From CAYJXJ01 sp964374095 (GTDB taxonomy: Bacteria; Elusimicrobiota; Elusimicrobia; UBA1565; UBA9628), in assembly GCA_964374095.1 (NCBI GenBank), contig CAYJXJ010000064.1, positions 1 through 22,619 of the forward strand: a DNA stretch of 22,619 nt, given 5' to 3'. This document shows positions 16,123-22,070 of this stretch, piece after piece (the first letter of the stretch is position 1; the number at the start of each line of letters is the position of its first letter). Made by a program: the position numbers and the translations under genes. The notes under the pieces were generated by a model. The model did not search any database, was not told the DNA's origin, and worked only from the letters and a program-made list of their open reading frames with translations.

Positions 16123-18039
16123 ATGTTATTGAAACTCTTGAACGAATTTGCGCTTTCTCGGCATCTGCTTGATGATTTGGCTTTTAGAAAGGACACTCCC
16201 GTGCGGTGGATTATCCATCTTGACGGGGAGGGGAAGATGCTCTCTGCCGGGCCTCAGGAAACACAGGGCAGCCGTCCGAACAAGGGCAGGGAGTACGGAG
16301 TGCCAAAAACCGAGCGGCCCACTGGCGGAGGCCAAGTCTCCGATTTCCTTGTGGACGATATCGGCGCGATTTTTGGTTTGAATCCAAAACCCGGAGAGGA
16401 ACTCAAGAAGAGTGCCGCCGAAAATCTGCGCGCAAAGAACGCCGATTTTTGGCGCCAGATTGAAGTAGCGGCGGAGAAATCGACGGGAAATAAATTGTTC
16501 AAAGCATTGGTGGGCTTTAAGAAAAGTCTGGCTGGTGTTCCCGATTTTTTGCGGTTGGACGGGACCGAGCCACCCAAGTGGATGATTCGTCATTCAGGAG
16601 GGGATGAGGTCCGGCTTGGCAATGATTTTTTTACCTTTGCGGTGGACGGCGCCCTTCTCATTGAAGACGAAACGGTTAAATCATACTGGCGGCGAATCCA
16701 TGCTGGCGAGATGCAACGGGCGGAGGAAGCAGCGGCGGTAGGCTTCTGTTTGGTCACCGGAGAAACCAACGTCCCAATTGCCCGAACTCACACGCCGATG
16801 GTAACGGGTTTGCCCAAGCCAGCCAGGGGGACGGGGGCAGGCATCGTCGGGTTCGAGAGTCCGTCCTTTCGCTCCTATGGTTTTGAGAAGAGCTATAACG
16901 CACCGACTTCGGTTATGGCTTCGAAGGGCTATCTCCTCGCATTGCAGCACCTGAAGGGACGCGACGATCATTGGCTTGCTCTGGGTCCAGCATGGCTTTG
17001 TTTTTGGGCGGAGGAGACTGAACAAGTCTCCAACATCTTTGCCCGCCTGTGGCGAAAACCGGACCCGATTTTAATTAGAAGTTTTATGACTTCACCTTGG
17101 GCAGGATTGGAAAAGGCGCCGCCTGACAACGAAAAATTCTACGCGGTTACCTTCACCGCGGCCGGCCCTCGAATAGTGGTGAAAGATTGGCGGCAATCCA
17201 CCCTCAAGCAGGCTTGCGAGAACTTTAAGGCATGGTTCAGAGATCTCGAAATCCAAACTCCCTTCGATGTCAAAAATGATGGGGATGACAGCCGCGCTCC
17301 GCTATCGATGTTCCGGCTGGCTTGCACAACGATCCGGCCGGACTCCAAAGGCAACTATGACCTCGATGACCTTAAAACAGACATGCTGTCGCAGCTTTAT
17401 CGCGCCGCCTTGGCAGGAACAGCGCCCCAAATTAACCTCCTTAACCCGATGCTCGAAAGGCTGAGAGCCCGATTGGTCAAGGACGGAAAAAAAGCCCTCT
17501 ATGACGAAAGCCGGTTCGCTCTGCTGAAGCTCATTCTTAACCGCAATAGAAAGGAGACTGACATGGAGATCAAGCCCAAACTCACCGCCGACACGGATGA
17601 CCCGGCCTACAACTGCGGCAGACTGCTCTCGGTATTCGACGACCTTCAACAGCGTGCTCACGAGTGGGGACTTGAAGGCTCAACCGTCGCCGAGCGCTAT
17701 TACGGCTCGGCTTCGACAACGCCTTCGACCGCCTTTGGCATACTCTGGCGGCTGCACCTGCATCACCTCAAGAAACTCCGGCGTTTAGGCGGCAAGCATG
17801 AAGCCGCCTCCAATGCCATTGGACAACGAATCATGGATATCTGCGCCCTCCTTGGGCAGACCGAGGAAATGAAGGAGAGACGATTGTCGCCGAGTCTGCC
17901 TCGAATGCTGAACCTGCAAGCTCAGGGCCGGTTTGCGCTCGGCTATTACCAGCAAAAGGCCGAGGATAAAGCCGCACAGCAGGCTGTCGCCATCGAGAAG
18001 GCTAAAACGGAAACGAAGCAACCCATAGGAGGGAAATAA
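16123..18039 (+). CDS. cas8c: Cas8c (Csd1), large subunit of type I-C Cascade
   Basis: 638 aa from ATG 16123, four bases after cas5. The start MLLKLLNEFA and the segments FALxNxGxxxxxE-like VDGALLIEDE, CLVTGETNVPIARTH, GFESPSFRSYGFEKSYNAPTS and the helical C-terminus identify Csd1/Cas8c. It recognises the PAM and holds the non-target strand. The first part, up to about residue 480, is the Cas8 body. The last 158 residues are also made separately as Cas11c from an internal start. The frame is open further upstream within cas5, but nothing there resembles Cas8. GC content is clearly lower here than in the flanking genes (29 of 60 bases at 17041-17100). Confidence 0.93.
   Translation: MLLKLLNEFALSRHLLDDLAFRKDTPVRWIIHLDGEGKMLSAGPQETQGSRPNKGREYGVPKTERPTGGGQVSDFLVDDIGAIFGLNPKPGEELKKSAAENLRAKNADFWRQIEVAAEKSTGNKLFKALVGFKKSLAGVPDFLRLDGTEPPKWMIRHSGGDEVRLGNDFFTFAVDGALLIEDETVKSYWRRIHAGEMQRAEEAAAVGFCLVTGETNVPIARTHTPMVTGLPKPARGTGAGIVGFESPSFRSYGFEKSYNAPTSVMASKGYLLALQHLKGRDDHWLALGPAWLCFWAEETEQVSNIFARLWRKPDPILIRSFMTSPWAGLEKAPPDNEKFYAVTFTAAGPRIVVKDWRQSTLKQACENFKAWFRDLEIQTPFDVKNDGDDSRAPLSMFRLACTTIRPDSKGNYDLDDLKTDMLSQLYRAALAGTAPQINLLNPMLERLRARLVKDGKKALYDESRFALLKLILNRNRKETDMEIKPKLTADTDDPAYNCGRLLSVFDDLQQRAHEWGLEGSTVAERYYGSASTTPSTAFGILWRLHLHHLKKLRRLGGKHEAASNAIGQRIMDICALLGQTEEMKERRLSPSLPRMLNLQAQGRFALGYYQQKAEDKAAQQAVAIEKAKTETKQPIGGK
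17551..17556 (+). promoter_or_regulatory. Internal ribosome-binding site for Cas11c
   Basis: AAGGAG lies 6 bases before an in-frame ATG at 17563 inside cas8c. It is one of the clearest Shine-Dalgarno sites of the locus, which supports real internal initiation. Confidence 0.75.
17563..18039 (+). CDS. cas11c: Cas11c small subunit, translated from an internal start in cas8c
   Basis: 158 aa, the same frame and stop as cas8c, starting at Met481 (MEIKPKLTADTDDPAYNCGR). It has the helical small-subunit pattern: YNCGRLLSVFDDLQQRA, a region with AERYYGSASTTPSTAFGILW, then long helices and a charged tail. Type I-C systems are known to make Cas11 from an internal start in cas8c, and this small subunit lines the Cascade belly. 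The in-frame ATG with a good AAGGAG site 6 bases upstream is direct sequence support here. It is a little longer than the Cas11c of better-known systems. Confidence 0.8.
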   Translation: MEIKPKLTADTDDPAYNCGRLLSVFDDLQQRAHEWGLEGSTVAERYYGSASTTPSTAFGILWRLHLHHLKKLRRLGGKHEAASNAIGQRIMDICALLGQTEEMKERRLSPSLPRMLNLQAQGRFALGYYQQKAEDKAAQQAVAIEKAKTETKQPIGGK

Positions 18040-18041
18040 AC

Positions 18042-19013
18042 ATGAACGCGAATACTGTCACCAACCGTCACGACTTCCTGCTGCTGTTCGAGGTCACCAA
18101 TGGCAACCCCAACGGTGATCCGGACGCCGGCAACCTCCCGCGCCTCGACCCCAATACCAACCGCGGCATCGTCTCCGATGTATGCCTCAAGCGCAAGGTG
18201 AGGAATTTCGTCGAATTATTTCCGCCCACCCGGCCGTCAGCGGAAAACTCCAATGGCTTCAACATCCTGATCAAACAGGGCGCGGTCATCGAGACCCAGC
18301 AGAAACGGGGGATCGGAGCCGCCACAACCGCGCTGCCGAAAAATGCGACCGACGACCAGAAGGCCGAGGCAGCCATGCGCTGGCTCTGCCGGGAATTCTA
18401 TGACGTGCGCACATTCGGCGGAGTGCTGTCCACGGGCAAAGATGTTCTTCAAGGCTCAGCCTGGGGGCAAGTGCGCGGACCTGTGCAGTTCACGTTCGGA
18501 CAATCGTTCCATCCCATCACGCCGTTGGAAATTACGGTTACCCGTTGCGCGGTAACGAAGGAGGAAGACGCCAAGAAAGAGCGCACCATGGGCAGCAAAC
18601 ACATCGTGCCCTACGCCCTCTACGCCGCCAAGGGCTACATCTCTCCCGCCTTCGCTGAACGCACCGGCTTCACCAACGATGATCTCGACCTGCTGTTCGA
18701 GGCTTTGCTGCAAATGTTCGAGCACGACCATTCCGCCGCTCGCGGCGAGATGGTCGTTCGCGGCCTCTATGACTTCGAGCATATCGGCTCGCAGCCGCAA
18801 GGAAATGCGGAGCAGAACAAGCGGGAAGCTCGACTCGGTTGCGCTCATGCGCATGTGCTTTTTGAGGGTATTCAAGTTAGCCTAAAAAATGGGAGGGAGC
18901 TCCCGCAGTCATTCGCCGACTACGATGTTGTCAGCCATTGGGACACCAATGCTTTGCCGGCGGGGATCAGATTGCATCTCCGGCATCAGAGTGCGGTGGA
19001 AACTACTGCGTGA
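18042..19013 (+). CDS. cas7: Cas7c (Csd2), backbone subunit of type I-C Cascade
   Basis: 323 aa. The family signature is at the N-terminus: LLLFEVTNGNPNGDPDAGNLPR, then GIVSDVCLKRKVRNFV. Next come YDVRTFGGVLSTG, RGPVQFTFGQSFHPI, and the GSKHIVPYALYAAKGYISP segment. Several copies coat the crRNA spacer. It has a strong ribosome-binding site (AGGAGGG, 18027-18033) overlapping the end of cas8c, consistent with the high copy number needed in the complex. Confidence 0.95.
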   Translation: MNANTVTNRHDFLLLFEVTNGNPNGDPDAGNLPRLDPNTNRGIVSDVCLKRKVRNFVELFPPTRPSAENSNGFNILIKQGAVIETQQKRGIGAATTALPKNATDDQKAEAAMRWLCREFYDVRTFGGVLSTGKDVLQGSAWGQVRGPVQFTFGQSFHPITPLEITVTRCAVTKEEDAKKERTMGSKHIVPYALYAAKGYISPAFAERTGFTNDDLDLLFEALLQMFEHDHSAARGEMVVRGLYDFEHIGSQPQGNAEQNKREARLGCAHAHVLFEGIQVSLKNGRELPQSFADYDVVSHWDTNALPAGIRLHLRHQSAVETTA

Positions 19014-19660
19014 ATCCGGTCATGGAGCCGGTGCTCCTTTCAGCGATCAACCAGTATCTCTACTGCGAGAGGCGCTGCGCCCTTATCCACGTGGAAGGGG
19101 TGTTCCAGGAGAACGCCCACACCCTGGAGGGTTCGTTTCTCCACGAACGCGCCGACACCCCCGGCGTGGAAAATCGCCCGGGAGTTCGCATCGTCCGCGC
19201 CCTGCCCCTTTTCTCCACGCGCCTGGGCTTGACCGGCAAGGCCGACATCGTGGAGTTCCACAAGCAGGCGGACGGCCCGGATATCCCTCTGCCCGTGGAC
19301 TACAAGCGCGGCCCGCGCCGCCAGTGGGACAACGACGACGCCCAGCTCTGCGCGCAGGCCCTCTGCCTTGAGGAAATGCTGCGGACCGCCGTCCCGGCCG
19401 GGGCCGTCTTCCACGCAGCCTCCAAGCGCCGCCGCGAGGTCCCCTTCACCCCCGAACTGCGCTCCATGACCGAGGCCGCGATCAAGGAAATCCGGAAGCT
19501 CCTCGGCTCGGGGCGCGTGCCCACGGCGGTCCTCATGCCCCGCTGCGACGGCTGCTCCCTTCGGGGGGTGTGCCTGCCGGAGATCACTTCGCGTGGCGAA
19601 AGGGTGGCGCGGCAGGTGGCTTCCTTGTTCAGGGTCGATGCGGAAGGGACGATTGCCTGA
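19010..19660 (+). CDS. cas4: Cas4 RecB-like nuclease, adaptation factor
   Basis: 216 aa if it starts at GTG 19010, which overlaps the cas7 stop as GTGA; ATG 19022 would give 212 aa and neither has a good ribosome-binding site. The iron-sulfur cysteines are N-terminal YCERRC (Cys19, Cys23) and C-terminal CDGCSLRGVC (Cys179, Cys182, Cys188). The nuclease residues are FLHERAD (His45), LTGKADIVEF (Asp79), PVDYKRG (Asp97, Lys99; Asp in the usual Glu position) and AQLCAQALCLEEM. Cas4 trims prespacers and sets PAM choice together with Cas1-Cas2. GC content is high (39 of 60 at 19201-19260), unlike cas8c. Confidence 0.93.
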   Translation: MNPVMEPVLLSAINQYLYCERRCALIHVEGVFQENAHTLEGSFLHERADTPGVENRPGVRIVRALPLFSTRLGLTGKADIVEFHKQADGPDIPLPVDYKRGPRRQWDNDDAQLCAQALCLEEMLRTAVPAGAVFHAASKRRREVPFTPELRSMTEAAIKEIRKLLGSGRVPTAVLMPRCDGCSLRGVCLPEITSRGERVARQVASLFRVDAEGTIA

Positions 19661-20106
19661 TGGCTGAGTACGAGCACAGATTTCAGAATTTCTCTCAAGA
19701 AGAGAAAGCAGCCTGCATCGGGGAGTTGGTGGCCCATGTCACGGTCAAAGGAATCCGCCTGCTTTCCACCGTGGAGATAGAGAAATTGCTGGGGCTGTTG
19801 CCCGCGAACTATTTCAGACTATTGATACGCATGAGAATTCGAGCGATAAAACGGAGCCGCGAAGATTTTCCCGACAAGTTCGCCGATTTTGACGCAGCCG
19901 TCGTCCGGTTCAGCGTCGAATGCGTGGAATGCCTGGACGGGGACGATGATGCGGCCCGGAATACGTTTCTGCGGGACCTGGACGACCTCCGTCTCCTGCA
20001 TCCTGCGCTATGGCTGCGCGTTTATGAGAGCGTCTGGCGCGAGAGGCTCGATTTGGCGGTGGAATTGGAGGCCGCCGATAAGGCGCTTCCCTTTGGAAAA
20101 CCTTAG
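19660..20106 (+). CDS. Unrecognised 148-aa protein between cas4 and cas1 (orf148)
   Basis: 148 aa from ATG 19660; TGATG couples it to the cas4 stop, so it belongs to the cas operon. No known Cas family, nuclease or DNA-binding motif is recognised. The sequence looks all-helical: FSQEEKAACIGELVAHV, STVEIEKLLGLLPANYF, a basic helix LIRMRIRAIKRSREDF (about 51-66), an acidic stretch ECLDGDDDAA (about 93-102), then LHPALWLRVYESVWRERLDLAVELEAADKALPF. One basic and one acidic face would suit binding to nucleic acid or to a protein partner. The stop overlaps the stop of the opposite-strand 52-aa gene. It could be an accessory adaptation or regulatory factor, or a passenger gene. Confidence 0.7.
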   Translation: MAEYEHRFQNFSQEEKAACIGELVAHVTVKGIRLLSTVEIEKLLGLLPANYFRLLIRMRIRAIKRSREDFPDKFADFDAAVVRFSVECVECLDGDDDAARNTFLRDLDDLRLLHPALWLRVYESVWRERLDLAVELEAADKALPFGKP

Positions 20107-20261
20107 GATCGCTTCTTGAGGATTTTCGCTAGGCGGTCCAGAGTGGCGTTCATTGACGCCGCCAGCTCTTTGTCGGACATGGAGAGCAGGTCTTCTTCGT
20201 GTTTTTTACGCAAGGCGGCGAGCGACTTTTTCGGTTTCTTGGCCGCAACGTGGATAGCCAT
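20103..20261 (-). CDS. Leaderless 52-aa lysine-rich protein, opposite strand in the cas locus
   Basis: 52 aa, starting MAIHVAAKKPKKSLAALRKK and then HEEDLLSMSDKELAASMNAT, ending LDRLAKILKKRS. It has 13 Lys/Arg and reads as a basic N-terminal arm followed by two amphipathic helices. ATG 20261 lies 6 bases after a perfect TATAAT and has no ribosome-binding site, so the mRNA should be leaderless. Its TAA (20103-20105) overlaps the TAG of orf148. A decayed paralogue lies upstream at 20374-20481, which supports this being a true gene family. The function is unknown; a small DNA-binding or antitoxin-like role is only a guess. Confidence 0.65.
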   Translation of the reverse strand: MAIHVAAKKPKKSLAALRKKHEEDLLSMSDKELAASMNATLDRLAKILKKRS

Positions 20262-20267
20262 AGCTAA

Positions 20268-20295
20268 ATTATAACCGAGTTAGAGAGAAAGTCAA
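20268..20295 (-). promoter_or_regulatory. Strong promoter of the 52-aa gene
   Basis: TTGACT (20290-20295), a 16-base spacer and TATAAT (20268-20273) on the minus strand, 11 of 12 consensus bases. It is duplicated at 20496-20523. A 13-base stretch around the -35 box (GAAAGTCAAGGTC on the plus strand) is identical in both copies. Confidence 0.75.
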
Positions 20296-20373
20296 GGTCC
20301 GGAATTCCGATGATGGAAGCCTTCGGGTTTGGGAGCCGGAATCGCGTTGAAATAGGTGCAGGTTTTTTTTCAT

Positions 20374-20481
20374 TTATTTCTTGAGGTTCGCATCGGACAT
20401 CGTAACCAAGCGCTGCCAGCGCTTATTTCGCAGGGCGGCGAGAGAGCGTTTCCGTTTCTTTGGGACTGCGTGGGTGGCCGT
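20374..20481 (-). pseudogene. Decayed paralogue of the 52-aa gene
   Basis: Aligning without gaps to the 52-aa gene gives ACG in place of ATG at 20481, then ATHAVPKKRKRSLAALRNKR and WQRLVTMSDANLKK and a stop 17 codons early. The shared core is SLAALR at 13-18 and MSD at 28-30; about half of the residues agree. There is no ATG, GTG or TTG in the right place, so it is probably dead, although rare ACG initiation cannot be excluded. From here to the 52-aa gene's promoter (20296-20373) I see no gene, only an 8-T run at 20363-20370. Confidence 0.6.
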
Positions 20482-20495
20482 ATCGGTCTGTTCCT

Positions 20496-20523
20496 ATTAT
20501 AACTGAACCGCCCGGAAAGTCAA
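20496..20523 (-). promoter_or_regulatory. Promoter of the decayed paralogue
   Basis: TTGACT (20518-20523), a 16-base spacer and TATAAT (20496-20501) on the minus strand, the same geometry as the promoter at 20268-20295. Here 14 bases separate the -10 box from the ACG codon, not 6. The promoter is intact although the reading frame is not, so this strand may still be transcribed, away from cas1. Confidence 0.7.
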
Positions 20524-20548
20524 GGTCAACTTGGAGTCGAGATTCTGC

Positions 20549-21577
20549 ATGGAAATACATCAAAATACGCTGTACGTGATGACCCAGGGGGCCTACCTGC
20601 ACCGTGAGCATCTGACGCTCCAGGTGAAAATCGAGCGCGAAGTCCGCTTGAGCGTTCCCATCCATCACATCGACTCGGTGGCGGTGTTCGGCTCCATAAT
20701 GGTCAGCCCCGGCGCCATGCAGCTCTGCGCCGAGAACGGCGCGACGCTCACCTTCTTGTCGGAGTCCGGCCGCCTGGTCGCCCGGGTGGACGCGCCGCAG
20801 TCCGGCAACGTCCTTCTGCGGAGAGAGCAGTTCCGCAAGGCCGACCGTCCGGAGGAGTGCGCCCGCATCGCCCGCTGCGTCGTGGCCGGCAAGCTCCAAA
20901 ACGCGCGCGGGCTTCTGCTGCGCGGCGCCCGCCAGGCCGAGGCCCAAGACGCCGCGGCCCTGGCCGCCGCGGCCGACGGACTTGGGGTCTCGATTCGAAA
21001 ATTGGAATCGGCGGCCGACGTCGATTCGATCCGCGGCTATGAGGGCGAAGGAGCCCGGCTTTATTTCGGGGTATTCAACAGCCTCATGCGCCAGCAACGT
21101 TCGGAATTCAAGATCACGGACAGAAACCGGCGTCCGCCCCTTGACCCGGCCAATGCGCTTTTGTCCTTCGTCTACGCTTTGCTCCTGCACGACTGCGTCT
21201 CCGCCCTGGCGGCGGCGGGGCTCGATCCGAGCGTTGGTTTCCTGCACACGGACCGTCCAGGCAGGCCTTCTTTGGCCTTGGACTTGATGGAAGAATTCAG
21301 GCCGCTCGCGGCGGACCGGCTGGTTTTGGCGCTCATCAACCGGAAGGAGGTCCAGCCGGCCGGTTTCAAGAAGCGCGAAGGCGGGGCTGTTGAAATGGAT
21401 CAGGCGACCCGCAAAGCGGTCGTGTCGGCCTACCAGCAGCGCAAGCAGGAGGAGGTGACGCATCCTCTGCTTGAACAGAAGGCGCGCATGGGGCTGTTGC
21501 CGTATTTGCAGGCGAAGCTGCTGGCCCGGCACATCCGCGGCGATATTCCGGATTACCCGCCGTGTGTGTTAAAATAG
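20549..21577 (+). CDS. cas1: Cas1 integrase (type I-C)
   Basis: 342 aa from ATG 20549; the start MEIHQNTLYVMTQGAYL fits other type I-C Cas1 proteins, while an in-frame TTG at 20531 does not improve it. The metal-binding residues are visible: Glu165 (RGYEGEGARLYF), His233 (VGFLHTDRPGRPSLALDLM) and Asp245 in the same stretch, followed by EEFRPLAADRL. With Cas2 it integrates new spacers at the leader end. Unlike the effector genes it is separated from its upstream neighbour by 442 bases, so it must have its own promoter or depend on read-through. GC content is high (43 of 60 at 20821-20880). Confidence 0.95.
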   Translation: MEIHQNTLYVMTQGAYLHREHLTLQVKIEREVRLSVPIHHIDSVAVFGSIMVSPGAMQLCAENGATLTFLSESGRLVARVDAPQSGNVLLRREQFRKADRPEECARIARCVVAGKLQNARGLLLRGARQAEAQDAAALAAAADGLGVSIRKLESAADVDSIRGYEGEGARLYFGVFNSLMRQQRSEFKITDRNRRPPLDPANALLSFVYALLLHDCVSALAAAGLDPSVGFLHTDRPGRPSLALDLMEEFRPLAADRLVLALINRKEVQPAGFKKREGGAVEMDQATRKAVVSAYQQRKQEEVTHPLLEQKARMGLLPYLQAKLLARHIRGDIPDYPPCVLK

Positions 21578-21586
21578 GGGGAGCCC

Positions 21587-21877
21587 ATGCTTGTGGTCGT
21601 CGCTTATGATGTCAATACGGAAAAGGCTCCCGGTCGGCGCAGGCTGCGGCGGATCGCCCGTGCCTGCAAGGATTTCGGCCTGCGGGTTCAGAAGTCTATC
21701 TTTGAGTGCAAAGTCGGCGATGTGCAATGGGTCAAGCTTAAGCATCAGATTCTTGGCGAAATGAAGGTGGAAGAGGATAGTTTGAGGTTTTATTTTATCG
21801 ATGAATCCGCGCAGAAAAAGACGGAGCATCATGGCTTGGGAAAGCCCATCGATTTAGAAGGGCCGTTGATAGCTTGA
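21587..21877 (+). CDS. cas2: Cas2 (type I-C)
   Basis: 96 aa. MLVVVAYDVNTE has the conserved Asp8 of the ferredoxin-like fold, followed by RRLRRIARACKDFGLRVQKSIFECKV and a beta strand DSLRFYFIDE. It forms the central dimer of the Cas1-Cas2 spacer integration complex. A G-rich ribosome-binding site overlaps the cas1 stop 4 bases before the ATG, so the two are translated together. Confidence 0.95.
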   Translation: MLVVVAYDVNTEKAPGRRRLRRIARACKDFGLRVQKSIFECKVGDVQWVKLKHQILGEMKVEEDSLRFYFIDESAQKKTEHHGLGKPIDLEGPLIA

Positions 21878-22070
21878 TATGGAGGCTTGGCGCGAACCTG
21901 GAGCAACGGGTCGTTTAGGAAGGGATATGCGCTTGTCGATATTTTCAGGTTTTGCATGGATTATTTCTGGTTGGTGGTGCGAGGCAACGATGGTCGGCAA
22001 GCGGGAAAGTTGCAGGTTGGCGCAATGCAGGCAAAGGTATCAGGGATTTGTTGCTGGATTGTAGTACGCA
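21878..22070 (+). promoter_or_regulatory. CRISPR leader
   Basis: 193 bases between the cas2 stop and the first repeat, with no convincing gene. It starts with GGCTTGGCGCGAACCTGGAG, which resembles the start of leaders I remember from other type I-C loci, and has an AT-rich middle (GATATTTTCAGGTTTTGC near 21937-21954). It should contain the array promoter and the site where new spacers are inserted. I cannot single out a convincing -35/-10 pair. Confidence 0.75.

Noticed and set aside
20340..20356. GCGTTGAAAT, similar to the repeat end GATTGAAAC, as a possible CreA-like degenerate repeat
   Set aside because: Only about seven bases match and the stem of the repeat is absent, so it is likely chance.
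20363..20373. 8-T run as a terminator for orf148 or the cas operon
   Set aside because: No GC-rich hairpin precedes it closely on the plus strand.
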